In this document: in pieces, positions 19,801-30,400 of the stretch
Numbering within the stretch: the stretch's first letter is position 1
Layout of the letters: each line of letters opens with the position of its first letter
Source: Imbricaverruca yamaguchii
Lineage: Eukaryota; Arthropoda; Thecostraca; Neoverrucidae
Reading direction: 5' to 3'
DNA length: 64,000 nucleotides
NCBI GenBank assembly: GCA_034440575.1
Contig: JAOTOL010001553.1
Location: forward strand, 62,001 to 126,000
Notes under the pieces: generated by a model
Databases searched by the model: none
What the model saw: the letters and a program-made list of their open reading frames with translations, nothing else
Told to the model about the DNA's origin: nothing
Made by a program: the position numbers and the translations under genes

Positions 19801-22253
19801 GCAGAGGACAGCCGGGTCGGTCATGTCGCACGTACCAAACACAGGCCCCGTCACGGCAGGACAGGATCACACACTGGTCCCGTCACGGCAGGACAGGACC
19901 ACACACTGGTCCCGTCACGTCATGTCTGCCGCAGAGGACAACCGAGTCGGTCATGTCGCACGCACCAAACACCGGCCATGTCACGTCAGGACAGGACCAC
20001 ACACCGGTCCCGTCAGGGCAGAACAGGACCACCCACCGGACCCGTCACGGCAGGACAGGACCACACACTGGTCCCGTAACAGCAGGACCACATATCGGTC
20101 CCGTCACGGTAGAACTACACACCGGTCCTGTCACAGCAAGGCAGCACACCGGTCCCGTCAAACTAGGATAGTGAGACCGCATTCTTGTTCCGTCACCGAA
20201 GGCATCTTTTGGCTGGACTTGTGGCAGGCAGTTGAAGCATCCAGTAGCAGAGTCTTGATGTATGTGAAGCACGATGTAAGTATACATTGGCCACCGTTAG
20301 TATTTTGCCTTTCGCAGATGTCATACCAGTCGAGTACAGCGCTAAGGTGCGAAAGCACGGGTCTTCACAGTCTATTCTTTGAATATGTGCTTTCATCTTG
20401 TTATTTGCGTTTAAAGGCAATTCGACCAAAACGTGGTCCTTTAGATATGCGCTTTTATCATGGTTGGTTGGATATTGGAGTTTAGGGGTGCATCGAGTAC
20501 ATCGGTCATGCAGCGTCCATCCTTTCATTATTCCATTACTTCCCACATGCACAATCTATGAATGGGCTTGTCTTCAGATCAAGCTAAGACGAGCGTAACA
20601 AATTAAACACAATGTAGTGGCCCTTTTGAAGTACAATTACCCAGTCATGAAGTTGTTTTCCATTAAAAGGAGCATGGAATGCTCCCAACACCACGCATAA
20701 TACAGGGCGCATCGACGCCATTGGCTATACACGTCATATACACTTATGCTGTCAGGTCGTAAGGGGCATGCTCGATCAGGAGACAGTAGTTTACAAGATC
20801 AGATAGGATCACGTGAAAACAATCGCTTGCTACATTGTGGCAATGGATATAGTATGGACATCAATGAACGATCATTCTCAGTCACACGTCGTCTTAGGTC
20901 AAGCTAGCCAGATGTTCCAACAGAGACATGGTTGACAAGGAAAACAGCGTTTCAAAAGAAAAATCGAACTTGACCGTTCGAATCGCATAGTTGCACAATC
21001 TTATGCTCTCAAATCCGGCTTCAGGCATAGGTGGTGATCGGCGGATATATGTGACGTGCAAACCAAGCGTGCTGCCTTCAAGCGTTATCCTCCTACATAA
21101 CCGCACCGGACCGTGCATCTGTGCGACATATTCGAAAACACAAGCAATGCATTTATTTCCAACTAGTATCGGTCGACATTGTGGTCACCGTTGACGTACC
21201 CCGACGAACAAAAATAAGCTCGTCGGGTTTGATTGTAAAAAAGGTTTACACACAGCTTACTGACGAAGGATTGACATAACCGTACCGCGACAATTAAGAG
21301 ACAGATGGCGCTGCGAAACATGCATAACATTTGGCAGATGATCTGCGCTACGCAATTTCCGAGGTGCTTCTTCGGAAGCCGGTTTTCTTCCACACCACTC
21401 ACACTACACTGCCCACTCATAAGAACGACGCTGATGATGTGGCACATTGGCGTAAAATACTCACACTATGCTCCTGTGGACCTCGTCCATTGCTGGAAGT
21501 CGCTTCTTCTGTATCGCATCGTCTGACATAAACTTTTGAATTTCTGATTCGGCCTGAGAAAGAGGACAGTTGGAGCTGTTAAATTGGATCATATCCAGTC
21601 CACTGTGCGCTGGAAGGGATAGGCAAGTTCAACGACAGGAGTACAGCATCGATAGGCTGAGCATTAATGCTCGACAGAAACTAACTTACAGCAAACCTGA
21701 TTTGTTAAAAATTCACTTTGTTATCCTGGAAATGTTGTGGGTATTACTAGCTTGCTATGTGTCCAGTTTTCCAGTCACACCTCTTGCTTCCAACAGGTGG
21801 CAGCCTATCCACAAAACAAAACAAACAAAAAAAGCAACTTTTACTGATTGAGTGTTTACACTCTATGGCATCTCTAATCCCCCCGATGCACCATTCTGTT
21901 GGTTGTCGTGATTTATGGGCAGGTCACCAAGGGAAGCCCCACATCGAAAGACTCCAAGAATGTGCAAGTGACCAAATAGGCTACTGCATCTGATATGGGG
22001 ACGATAATGAAAGAGCCTCCCTAAAGATCATATTGTGTGACGGCCGCTGACAAACATGCATCGCTAAAACTATACGTGACGACTATAAAACTATAAACTG
22101 TACCTCGCGACGGAATTTTAATATCAATTCCTTTTCCCTCTCCTTCATTTTCTTCGCTGCTTCCTGCTGCCTCTTCGTGGCGTCTCTTTGCGCCTTTGTG
22201 GTTGTGGTAGGTGGCCGCTCCATCTTACTCATTATAGAGCCCAGGAGATCCAT
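8638..22253 (-). CDS. Spag7: SPAG7 homologue, R3H-domain protein, five coding exons (245 aa)
   Basis: Complete coding region joined from exons 22253-22104, 21553-21465, 19067-18896, 11150-10997 and 8810-8638. All introns are GT-AG, and phases 0, 2, 0 and 1 match at every junction. The total is 738 nt including TAG, giving 245 residues against about 227 for human SPAG7. Residues 1-50 hold the family start [15 protein letters not shown] and a basic helix. Residues of about 46-112 form the R3H domain, with the signature Arg-Ser-Ile-Val-His at 77-81, followed by FFKKEYELL and LRRGQEYDP. The middle (138-188) is poorly conserved. The C-terminus keeps [19 protein letters not shown], a basic likely nuclear signal, then an Ala/Pro-rich end made partly of minisatellite sequence. 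R3H domains bind single-stranded nucleic acids; the cellular role of SPAG7 is not well defined. The ATG at 22253 is chosen because it gives the conserved N-terminus. A TTTGCAG at about 22273 suggests a further 5' UTR exon upstream. Confidence 0.93.
8811..9795. other. SPAG7 intron 4, 3' part
   Basis: Intronic. Short frames on both strands have no recognised product. Confidence 0.6.
9800..10170. repeat. 38-bp minisatellite in SPAG7 intron 4
   Basis: Eight to nine units built on TAACCGCGGGGACAAA, then CATCTCCAGC, then TATCCATATCG. The later units (from 10080) are more diverged. Some units lack the TATCCATATCG part. Confidence 0.93.
10742..10966. repeat. (TA)n followed by (GATA)/(GAGATA)n microsatellite
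   Basis: About 75 bp of TA at 10768-10842, then GATAGCTGGATA, GATAGATA and GAGAGAGATA runs up to SPAG7 exon 4. It lies 30 bp from the exon 4 donor. Confidence 0.96.
10997..11150 (-). CDS. Spag7: SPAG7 exon 4
   Basis: Acceptor GTATTTCAG|CGTGAC, donor GTCG|GTGAGG, phases 0 and 1. It encodes [16 protein letters not shown], a Pro-run and a weakly conserved stretch ([18 protein letters not shown]) that aligns by position with the conserved 'Y-DKY-HLIG' block of other SPAG7 proteins. This is the least conserved exon. Its identity rests on splice phase and the Q/R/E-rich start. Confidence 0.85.
11232..11400. repeat. ~40-bp minisatellite of the same family as 18583-18935
   Basis: About four degenerate units with the - strand pattern GAGGAGGCCTTCCAGGTCAG TACCGA plus CCCGATACGGG. 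They lie just upstream (in transcript order) of SPAG7 exon 4. This is the same unit that starts at the end of exon 3, 7.5 kb away, so the two ends of intron 3 carry homologous arrays. Confidence 0.88.
11410..16595. other. SPAG7 intron 3, AT-rich part
   Basis: Mostly AT-rich non-coding DNA with old dispersed repeats. Short GGTTAGGTTAGG-like runs occur at 15675 and 15880. A GTAGGTAGGTACTACCTACC inverted run lies near 14020-14042. A GC-richer island at 13790-14130 has an open frame of about 120 codons that matches nothing I recognise. Confidence 0.5.
16600..16720 (+). repeat. Dispersed AT-rich repeat, copy 1
   Basis: It shares with 23020-23125 (+) and 32660-32770 (-) the order: ATGAGGGTGACTAAGATGAT, GTGATCACTTATTCT, GTGCAAAT, TTTTCAGGTTGTGAGCAAAA. 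The copies are diverged (I estimate 70-80% by eye), so the family is old. No coding capacity is visible. Confidence 0.7.
17112..17955 (+). repeat. 293-bp tandem repeat, nearly three units
   Basis: The landmark ACAACAGGTG recurs at 17251, 17544 and 17837, exactly 293 bp apart, after a shorter related piece near 17125. Each unit contains a frame beginning [14 protein letters not shown] and ending in a stop, plus a T-run. Just before the array a + strand frame ([17 protein letters not shown], about 17059-17110) ends at a GGTATGC donor-like site. Neither matches a family I know. It lies in SPAG7 intron 3, on the opposite strand. Confidence 0.85.
18240..18367 (-). mobile_element. tRNA-derived SINE, copy 1
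   Basis: On the - strand it starts with a tRNA-like 5' half (CTCGGTAGCTCAGTTGGTCG, containing a pol III A box). It then has a body (GCGACCAATCGGTGCGATAG, then GCCGGCGACGCTATG) shared with 62765-62880, and a tail ending AAAATAACC. The tRNA 3' half with its B box is missing here. The A-box part cannot fold as a full tRNA, so this is not a tRNA gene. Confidence 0.75.
18583..18935 (-). repeat. 42-bp minisatellite starting at the SPAG7 exon 3 donor, with two hairpins
   Basis: In transcript order the first unit is the last 33 bases of exon 3 plus GTCAGTACC. The next unit repeats it in frame ([12 protein letters not shown]). The following units are variants (ACACAGGACAGGGAGGAGG), and the original type returns at 18583-18660. 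Several units keep TTCCAG|GTCAGT. Two near-perfect inverted repeats lie inside: arms 18694-18719/18725-18750 and 18770-18792/18798-18820, each with a 5-nt loop and one mismatch. Confidence 0.92.
18896..19067 (-). CDS. Spag7: SPAG7 exon 3 (R3H core)
   Basis: Acceptor CTGCGGCAG|ACATGAC and donor TTCCAG|GTCAGTACC. It completes Val80 and encodes [23 protein letters not shown] and RRGQEYDP, ending IRAREEAFQ. Both ends sit in tandem arrays. Its last 33 bases plus donor are the first unit of the 42-bp array on the 3' side. Its acceptor is copied in the array on the 5' side. Confidence 0.93.
19061..20160 (-). repeat. 32-bp minisatellite with a 130-bp higher-order unit carrying SPAG7 acceptor copies
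   Basis: The basic unit is 32 bp (CACGGCAGGACAGGACCACA, then CACTGGTCCCGT on the + strand). It is interspersed with a longer block containing GTCATGTCTGCCGCAGAGGA at 19061, 19191, 19465, 19659, 19789 and 19919; the last three are spaced 130 bp apart. The copy at 19061 is the real exon 3 acceptor. Long frames on the + strand across it are an effect of the unit lengths and are not proposed as a protein. Confidence 0.93.
20165..21464. other. SPAG7 intron 2 remainder
   Basis: No gene recognised apart from the short LINE-end tag at 20466-20520. Confidence 0.5.
20466..20520 (-). mobile_element. Short LINE 3'-end tag, copy 1
   Basis: On the - strand it reads GGACGCTGCATGACCGATG, then CTCGATGCACCCCTAAACTC, then CAATATCC. 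It matches the 3' terminus of the Jockey-like LINE (5586-5640) and the tags at 39169 and 57242. Flanks give only a weak target duplication (CTTTTATCAT/CTTTCATTAT). Confidence 0.65.
21465..21553 (-). CDS. Spag7: SPAG7 exon 2
   Basis: An 89-nt exon between TTCTCAG|GCC and AGT|GTGAGT. It encodes [15 protein letters not shown] through VHRSI plus two bases of Val80. This is the start of the R3H domain. It was found by searching for the missing family segment between exons 1 and 3, and both phases fit exactly. Confidence 0.92.
22104..22253 (-). CDS. Spag7: SPAG7 exon 1 (coding part)
   Basis: It encodes residues 1-50, [11 protein letters not shown] through KFRRE, and ends in phase 0 at GAG|GTACAG. 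The charged helix ([16 protein letters not shown]) matches the family. Confidence 0.93.
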
Positions 22254-23019
22254 GCTGCAGAGACACCTGCAAATAATACATTTGGCATCACTCAAGCAAT
22301 CAGTAACAACAGAAAAGGAGTAGCATTGTGATATTGAACACACTCATGCCACGGCTACAAATGTATTCCACCATTAAGCCTGTATATCAGAATGGTAGTG
22401 AATGGATACTTTTCATGTCCTCATGCTAGGCATGCATGCTATGCATGTCCTCATTGGACAATTGGATGGTGGATTGACTTTAATGTCAAAAACAAGCTTG
22501 AATTTGAGCTGGAAATGGCTTCAAATATCTTCTGTGCCCACCCCCATATACCAATGCTCTAGATAGAGGAAGTCAGTGTGACGATTGTGCTCCAAATGCT
22601 GCGAATACTGTGGCTAAATTTGGAGTGTTTGGCAAGACAGTATGACAGTTTGAGTAAAGGGGCTCTTCCACTGTCCAGCACACTCATCATGTTGCCTCCA
22701 CACCATCAAACAACAGTTTACTGCTGTGAAGCATGGAACGAGCAAACTGACCAACGTTTCAGGAAAGCTGACTGTGCCACTGGCCTACCATATCACCAAC
22801 TCATCCTGTGTGGGGATGGGGAAGGGTTAGGAGGCTGATCTGGCACATGACATGCTCCAGAGTCTGCTTACTGGAGGCCAGCGGCTGTACCAGTGACTCA
22901 GGCTCTCATACAGAGAACACTTTGCTGTCAAGCATTACAAAGTGTCAGGGTTCCAGTTCACATGCAGGCAGCCAGCAGAATAGGTTCCACAAGCTCATGG
23001 ATTTCACGGATTTTTTTTT

Positions 23020-23125
23020 TAATGCAATGTTTATGAAGGTGCTGAACATGATGTGGCCACTTATTTACTCTGCAAATGCATACTTTTTCAGTTGGGAAGC
23101 AAACTATAAATGCAAAAGTCCTGGA
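23020..23125 (+). repeat. Dispersed AT-rich repeat, copy 2
   Basis: It shares the blocks AATGCAATGTTTATGAAGGT, ATGATGTGGCCACTTATT, CTCTGCAAATG and TTTTTCAGTTGGGAAGCAAA with the copies at 16600 and 32660. The adjoining 23160-23320 resembles 12120-12370, so the element may be longer than 100 bp. Confidence 0.68.
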
Positions 23126-24314
23126 GTTTGGTAATATACCATACAAAATAAGGCTCAATACCAATAAAAACTGACTTAGTCTAAGCCAGCCTAACCTTAC
23201 CTAGCATAACCATCCATTGAGGAAAGCAAGTTAATTATTAATGTAAAACTTCCAATGTTTTCTAACAAATTTCTAAGCCTGAACTGTTTTTGAAAAAAAA
23301 CTAGTTTCCCTGATTTTTTTTAAAAGATTGCTTAACCTACAATAACAATAACATAACCAAAACTAAACCCTTTCTACTCTTCATGGGGATAAATGTAAGG
23401 AAAACTTGGCACATGGCTACCTTAAATTGCAATTATACCAAGGCATTTTTAATTCAGGCTCCACATTATTTCTGGTCACTGCAACCAAGTTCCAGAAGTT
23501 TAGTAAAATTCCTACGAAACTCACTTCCCATCTTCATAACAATACCTACCAACCTCTTTTGGGAATGTGTTGCAATAGCACACCTTGATGGAAGGTTGTG
23601 GGCTTGATGGGCTGCAAGTATTCTTTCTTGGCAATAAATGTCCAATTAAGACAACAACACAAGGTTTTCAGTGTCCAAGAGTATTAAATCAAGTGGATCA
23701 AGTGTTGAATTTCTTCTATATAATTTCTGTGACAACCCAGGTACCAGTGTTAAATAATAGCTGTTCGTTAGGTGAAAGATGTCAAAATGAGCACAGTAGG
23801 GTGTCAAAATTTGCCATGAAATTAGTGCAATTTCAACTGCTTTTGATATCTTTCAGACTAAAATCTGAGCCAATAGCATACTTATGACTACCACATTCAG
23901 GATAGCGAGAAGAATATACCTATGCTGTATGCTAGAGCTGCATGCCATATAGCATTATGGATAATTCTTTTGCCTGAAGTTGTGTTGCAAAATGTTTGTG
24001 TATCACTATCCCTTATCGAAAGCATGATCATGATACCCATAAACGAGGTACTGTTAGAAAGGAGACATGGAGACTCCATAGGCATGCATCAAGAAATAGA
24101 ATGTCAATACTTTCTGAAGAAGGATGTTGATTGAATGTTAAAAAAATGGCATATTCCACCCTTTTCATGACTAATTTAACACTGCCAGGTACTGATAATC
24201 ATACACCATCGGCTATATTTGTGGAGTGAAGATTATGATCACGAATTTCTTTGCCAGCTGAAAAATAATCATTTGCTCAGAAAAAATGGTCACATAGTCT
24301 CTGTAGGATCTTCA

Positions 24315-24375
24315 TATTTTTCTTGGTAGTGGAGTACAAAATTTGTAGCTGGAGTACGATTTTTTTAGCTGGATT
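24315..24375. repeat. Short dispersed repeat, paired with 25368-25442
   Basis: Both contain CATATTTTTCTTGGTAGTGG, then AGTACAAAAT, then AGCTGGAGTA. Their origin is unknown. Confidence 0.6.
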
Positions 24376-26379
24376 CCCCCAAAATACCTACTCACTTCCT
24401 GACAATTAACCTTGTTTTAGTGGGGCTGAAAACAAATGTTACCATTTTTATATGCATAAACATCTTGGCAAACTAAGCCATGTCCAAAATTTTGCTGCAC
24501 TAAAAAAATTAGTTGTCCATAACCAGGTAGTATTGCCTTAATGGAATTAAAAATCAATGTTAGCATTTCAGGCTGTATATACCATACAAACATATATGTA
24601 CATATAGCTAACTGCTTAGTCAGCAATATGTCAGTAAGCTAAGTCACGGATAGGTGCAAGGAATGCATCTAGTGGGAAATGCCCTCAGTAGCCAAAGTAC
24701 TCCCAAAAACATACCCATGATATATGTAAATTGGATAGATATTGCCTGAGTGTAGGTGGGTGATGTATTCCCAAAGTTCACAAACAAATATTTGTGATAA
24801 ATAGGCATGATGTGATGTGAATACACCAATAACATTTCTCCTGGCAGAGCTCAGGGTGAATCGCACTCAAACTCATCTTGGGCAGACCACACAACCGGGA
24901 GCATCCTTCAACAAACACTTCTCTGAAGGACTAGTCCCACAACCAATGAACCAAGTTCACCCATGATTCATTATAATTATTGCTAACTTCCATTGTTGTC
25001 CAAGATATCAAGCACTCCCAAAATGCATTTCATGGCCCTGGTCAACCTTTGCACTATTCCGAGTTTGCTCGCACCGTTCGCCACCGACGCATAATACACA
25101 GCTCTGCCTCAGACCTCAAAATTGGCTGTGGTTAAATTATTGGCAAAGGATGAGGTTATAAGCCAACTTCATGAGCAATTGCAGATAAAATTATAACAGA
25201 AGTATACTTAATTGATGTGAACAAAGTTCACAAATGCACGCCCAACACCCGAGACCGGCTCACAGCGCACACTTGATATTTGCAAAAACCCCACATGACT
25301 ATTGGATATAGGTTTTGGAATATAAAATGGTTTAATGAAAATTATACTAAAACAATCCAATGCAGGATTTCCATATTTTTTTCTTGGTAGTGGAGTACAA
25401 AATGTTTTAGCTGAAGTATAAAATTTGGAGCTGGAGTACAATACAAATTGGAAAAATTGGAATCAGAAAAGGATCGCGAAATCAACCAGGGTCATACAAT
25501 TCCCCCCCCCCCAAAGGAAGATTTTTGTTGAAATTTCAAAATTGAGTTTTCAAGTTTTCTTCAATTTCCTTTTCTAATGGGTAGACCAGACCGAGAAACA
25601 TTGTGGGAAGTCAACTTGCTCTCATAAAAATGCTTACTTTAGACAGAATCTTCAATTTTAACTCTAATAAGCAAATATTCAAAATTAATAAGTAGTCAAA
25701 TATGGAAGAAAAACATTCCTCTGGTAAGTTTTGTTGCATCCCTAAGGATAAGCATACGCTGGAAGTTTGGTTAAAATATGTGTCCATTAAAGAGTGACAA
25801 CTGGTTGAACTTTTTTGGAAGTGACCTCACTTGACCATGACTAACTTGTTGACCCTAGATGGCCTTACTTCAAAATTTTTGAAACAGCATGCCTAATTGA
25901 TGTGGAAAAGGTATGCCAAATTTTGGCACGCTGCCTCACGCTTTTCGTTCACTGTCCGCGAAAAACCTGAGAGGGCGATTGAAGACCACCCGAGACAGGA
26001 CAGGCTAAATTTATTTGATAATGTTCATCGGTCGAGACCATCTGTGGTTCTTAATTCCTGACCCATGTCAGTATGCCATTTGGAGTCGTGTCATATGTGC
26101 CCACCTGGATCGGGACTTGTTGGCAAAATTCCACCGGTTCACCTGCTGGTCGATGCCGCGGCCCGCATCGCACTAAGAAGCTGGCACTGGCGCCAACCGC
26201 TTCTAACCACTGTTGCCAGACAGTCATGATGAAAAACCTTCAGATTTGGTACCCAAAACCTCTAGAAACCTCTGATGTTTTCAAAAACACTCTAGAATTC
26301 TCTCTGAAAATTCTGTTCGCTAGAGATCGCAATTTGTTTTCCCAGCCGGGTCGAGATATCCAGGTGCGAATACATGGGG

Positions 26380-26640
26380 GGGCAGGGTGTTGCTCCGGGG
26401 CGTGCAAAAAGCACTAAAACTGCGCCAACCAGGAACGCGGTTCGACAGTTAACATTCCACCCCCTACCCCACTGGGGGGAATTCCTGGATCCGCGCCTTA
26501 GCGGCCGTCCATAAATTATGTTTTGCATGGAGGGGTGGGGTGGGGGGTTAGACCGAGCGTGGCCGGGGCAAACAAACCATGCTAAGGATACTAAAAAATG
26601 CATGACCGGGGGGGGGGGGGTGCATTCCCCATCCGATTCA
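26380..26640. mobile_element. Possible decayed MITE-like DNA transposon ends
   Basis: It contains CTGGATCCGCGCC at about 26488 and GGCCGTCCATAAATTATG at about 26503, next to G-rich runs. Strings of this kind are common at DNA-transposon ends in arthropod genomes. No clean terminal inverted repeat was found, so the call is tentative. Confidence 0.3.
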
Positions 26641-27646
26641 TACATACATGAAGAATAAAAGGACACATACCTGGCTCGTCTGTGTAAAATAAAGTGGCTC
26701 AGATCTTCAGACGCTTGCATATTCTTCCACTGTCCTGTTCACGATTTTAGTTGGTAGTTATCACAGCTAGGTATGTGAGGCATGACGGATTCAGGAGCCC
26801 GCTTGTGTGGCCATAAGCGACGAAGCGTCACCGCAGATTGTTTGGTGTGGGTAGGGTGATGGGGGATGGGGCAAACGCTATTTTTGGTGTGCTCTTTCAA
26901 TACCATATCATAGATGTAATGCGAAATGTTCTTATTTCAGGGGTCTTGATCTTCCCACTCTCCCTGGCTCCACATGTACAATATATTTGTCAGTACAAAT
27001 GAATACAAGAAAAGCAACAGAAAACATGAAAATTAAATGACAATTACTAAAGGAAATAAATGCATATATCAGTACAAATTATCAGTACAAATTCATTTAT
27101 TTGTGTGGTGCTATAAAACCTCTAGATTGCCCTGTAAAAACCTCTGATTTCAAAATTTTCCCTGAAACAGATGGCCAAAACCTTTAGATTTGAGGGAAAC
27201 CTCTGATTCTGGCAACACTGCTTACCCTGGCAGGGATGGCGGTGTTAAATAGAGCTGGTCGGATATGCTTGCCCCAGCACTAGAAGTACAGCTGATCACA
27301 GGGGCGGACAGGTGATAGCTCAGAGTAAATTTTGAAGAAGTATTACAGACCCTTCACTGACACTGATGAACCCCAAATGCAGTTATATTTCAAGGCACAT
27401 GTTTCATCTTTGCACACATTTACAAAAAAAATATTTGTCAGTCATGCATAAGTGCACAAATGGAATTGGATTCTTGGTATAATCGCCTTGGAGAACTTGC
27501 TTGCTCTGAGGACGATTTTCATAAATTTGAAGTGATTTTCTTGCATTGAATGGGCTCATGGTGTCTAAAAAAAAGTTTAAAAAGTCTACAAAAGTATCTT
27601 TTAAAAAAATGACCTTTGGTTGCACATTCAAGACAGCCTAATGACA

Positions 27647-30400
27647 TAAGTCATAAAGTCATAAAGTCATAAAGTGTTAAGGCTTAATAAGGGCCACAAG
27701 GGCCCATCTGGGTCAAGCCTGTCTAGAAGATTTTAGAAAGTACATGTTCACACCTATCAATTCCAAACCCATGCAATCCCTCCACCTGTGTCACCACAGC
27801 CAATCTCATCAGCATGACATCGCAAAGGAAGTTGCCAAATCCACTGCTAGGTACACCCCATATAGTACAACATAATACTAGCATAATGTTATACCCTATA
27901 TAGCTAGTGAAAATACTCAATATCCCATGCATCACAAGTTAGAATTCAAAAACAACATTTTCCTGTCTAAAAAATTATCCACCCTACTTTTAAAGACATT
28001 CAATGAGGGACTCCCCACTGCATCAGCAGGCAGCCTATTCCATTGGTCAACAACCCTTTGACTGAAGACCTGTTGTCGTTTAACTGTCCTGCACCTCATT
28101 TTGTCTAACCTGAATTGATGACCCCTATGGGATACTCTAAACTGCAGAGCATCATTCAAATTGACCTGATCTAGCCCTCTAACAATTTTGTACATTTCAA
28201 TCATGTCTCCCTTAATCTCCTATACTTGGTGAGTACATATCTAATGCATTAAGCCTTTCTCCATATTCTAAGTTACTTAATCCACTGACGAGTCTAGTGG
28301 CTTTGCGCTGGACTCTTTCTAACATATCTATATCCTTTTCTAGGTAGGGGCTCCATGCTTGTACAGAGTACTCCAAGTGGGGCCGCACATATGCTAAGTA
28401 CAGCTTTTTCATGACTTCCCTGCTCTTATATTTCACTTCTATTAATGAGTCCCAGCATTCTGAGTGCCCTATTTCTAGCTGAGATACATTGTTTTTCTGC
28501 TTTAAGGTCTTTTGAGACCAACACACCTAAGTCCTTTCCTCTTCAATAACATCCAGTTCCTCCTCCCATTTTATAACTGAATGTCTCGCCTGCAGACCCT
28601 ATATGCATAACCTTACACTTATCATAGTTGAAAGTCATCTGCCATTGATCAGCCCACTCTTTTAGGTCGTCCAAATCTAGTTGAATATTACTAGATTGAT
28701 CTCTGCTGTTAGCCACTCCTACCAGCTTGATGTCATCAGCAAATTTGAACACTCTATTCCTCAGCCCTACTTCAATGTTGTTCACAAAGATGATAAAGAG
28801 GAGGGGCCCTAGAACAGAGCCCTGTGGCACTCCACTCAGAACATCTTTCCAACCAGATTTACATCCATTCAATACTACCCTTTGTTTCCTTCCTGCAACC
28901 ATGCTTCAATCCAATGTAGAACTTTTCCTACAATCCCATGTTGTTGTAATTGATGAATTAACCTTCCATGTGGAACTTTATCAAAAGCTTTGCTAAAGTC
29001 CAAGTACACAACATCCATCCTGCTTTCATTGTCTACTTCTTTGGTAACATACTCAATGAACTCAAATAGGTTAGTTAAACAAGACCTTTGAGATCGAAAT
29101 CCATGTTGAGTATCCCTTAAAAGGTTGTGCCTATCAAGATGAATCTGAACATTCTGTTTAACCAGCTTTTCTAGTACTTTGCAAACTAATGAGGTCAAAC
29201 TGACTGGCCTGTAGTTTCCTACACTCTTCCTATTTCCCTTTTGAAAATTGGTACTACACTTGCATTTCTCCAATCTTCAGGTACTTCTGAATACTCCATA
29301 GATCGCCTGAAAATGATACCTAGGGGAGTTGCTAAAGCTTTAGCACACTCTACTAAGATCCTAGCATATATTTCATCTGGTCCGGAAGCTTTATTAGGTT
29401 TTATATTCTGCAACTGCTTCTCTCGGCTTCTGTAGTTATTGTAAGATCCTCCAGCATATCACCTGCCATGGCATGGCCTACAGTTGTTCCTATTGTACCA
29501 GAATTATCTTTAGTGAAGACTGATGAGAATTGCTTGCTTAGGGATTCCACAATATCGCAATCATCAACCACTATTTCCCCATCTACCTCTAGTGGTCCTA
29601 CACTACACTTTTAGCCTTAAATTTATAGAAGCTAAAGAATCTCTTAGCATTACCTGCTGAACATTCTCGAGCAAAGTTGATTTCAGCAAGTCTTTTAGAT
29701 GCTCTAACACACCTCCTAACTTTATTTCTAGCTATTCTATATGATTCTAGGTTTAACCCAGAGTTTGTATCTTTTAGTTTCTTGAATGCTTGTTTCTTTG
29801 AGTCCAGTAATTGCTTAACTTCCTAGTCAGCCACGAAGGGTGCTTAACCCTGTTTGATCTAATTTGCCTACTGGGAATGAACCTATCCTGACCCTGAAAT
29901 AGCTTATCTTTTATCATTGTCCACATTTCATAAGCATCTAAGCCATTCAATATGACTTCCCAATTAATTTCACTTAGGAAGCTCCTGAACTCACTGTAAT
30001 TCCCTTTTGTAAAATTCGGAATCAATGTTCTGTTGGTTGCTACCCTTCCAACATATAATGAGAAGCGTATAATGTTGTGATCACTATTACCAAAGGTCTC
30101 TCCTACATTAACATTTTGCACAAAATTTTCCTCATTAGTAAGCACTAGATCTAATATTTTATTTTCCCTTGTAGGCTCGTGTATCATTTGAAAGAAGAAA
30201 TTGTCCTCAAAACAAGCCATGAAACATCTTTCAGATTTGCTTACACCTATTGTTTTGTTTCCCAATCCTGCTATGTTGAAATCCCCTGCAATGACCATGC
30301 AAGGCTTCAAGTATTTACTCTGGCGATACCAAATACCCCCAGATTTGCCAACTAGGGATTTCTGGTACTTGTTGGTGAGCACTCCAGCACAAGTATCTAA
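27647..30400 (-). mobile_element. Degenerate CR1-like LINE with 8-bp tail repeats
   Basis: It reads right to left. Endonuclease part: MVIAGDFNIAG near 30290, ILDLVLTNEEN near 30150, FGNSDHNIIRF near 30080. Linker with a basic 'PSWLTRKLSNYW'. RT: NKASGPDEIYARILVECAKA near 29380, then NYRPVSLTSLVCKVLEKLV, LDFSKAFDKVPHG near 29000, GVPQGSVLGPLLFIIFVNNI near 28810, FKFADDIKLVG near 28740, and FNYDKCKVMHIG near 28620. Thumb and C-terminal part: RPHLEYSVQAWSPY near 28380, QRKATRLVSGL, VVDQWNRLPADAV near 28030. A 3' UTR follows to three ACTTTATG units at 27650-27676. Frameshifts near 29770-29420, 28900 and 28540-28200 make it non-functional. The order, motifs and 8-bp tail fit the CR1/L2 group. It is 5' truncated. 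Confidence 0.85.

Larger units (their letters stand above)
22260..27640. other. AT-rich intergenic DNA upstream of SPAG7
   Basis: No exon was recognised. It holds a dispersed repeat copy (23020-23125), a pair of related short repeats (24315-24375 and 25368-25442), C- and G-runs at 25503-25513 and 26611-26622, and a MITE-like segment at 26380-26640. A 5' UTR exon or promoter of SPAG7 may lie here, but I cannot place it. Confidence 0.5.

Noticed and set aside
19061..20160. A CRISPR-like array (repeats with regular spacing)
   Set aside because: The genome is eukaryotic, and the units are contiguous minisatellite with no unique spacers.
18812..20485. A 557-codon open frame on the + strand, rich in [13 protein letters not shown] repeats
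   Set aside because: It is generated by the 32-bp array. It lies antisense to proven SPAG7 exon 3 and splice sites, and several frames are open at once.
20193..20552. A 119-codon - strand frame considered as the missing SPAG7 exon
   Set aside because: It has no R3H similarity and overlaps a LINE-end tag. The true exon was found at 21465-21553 with exact phases.
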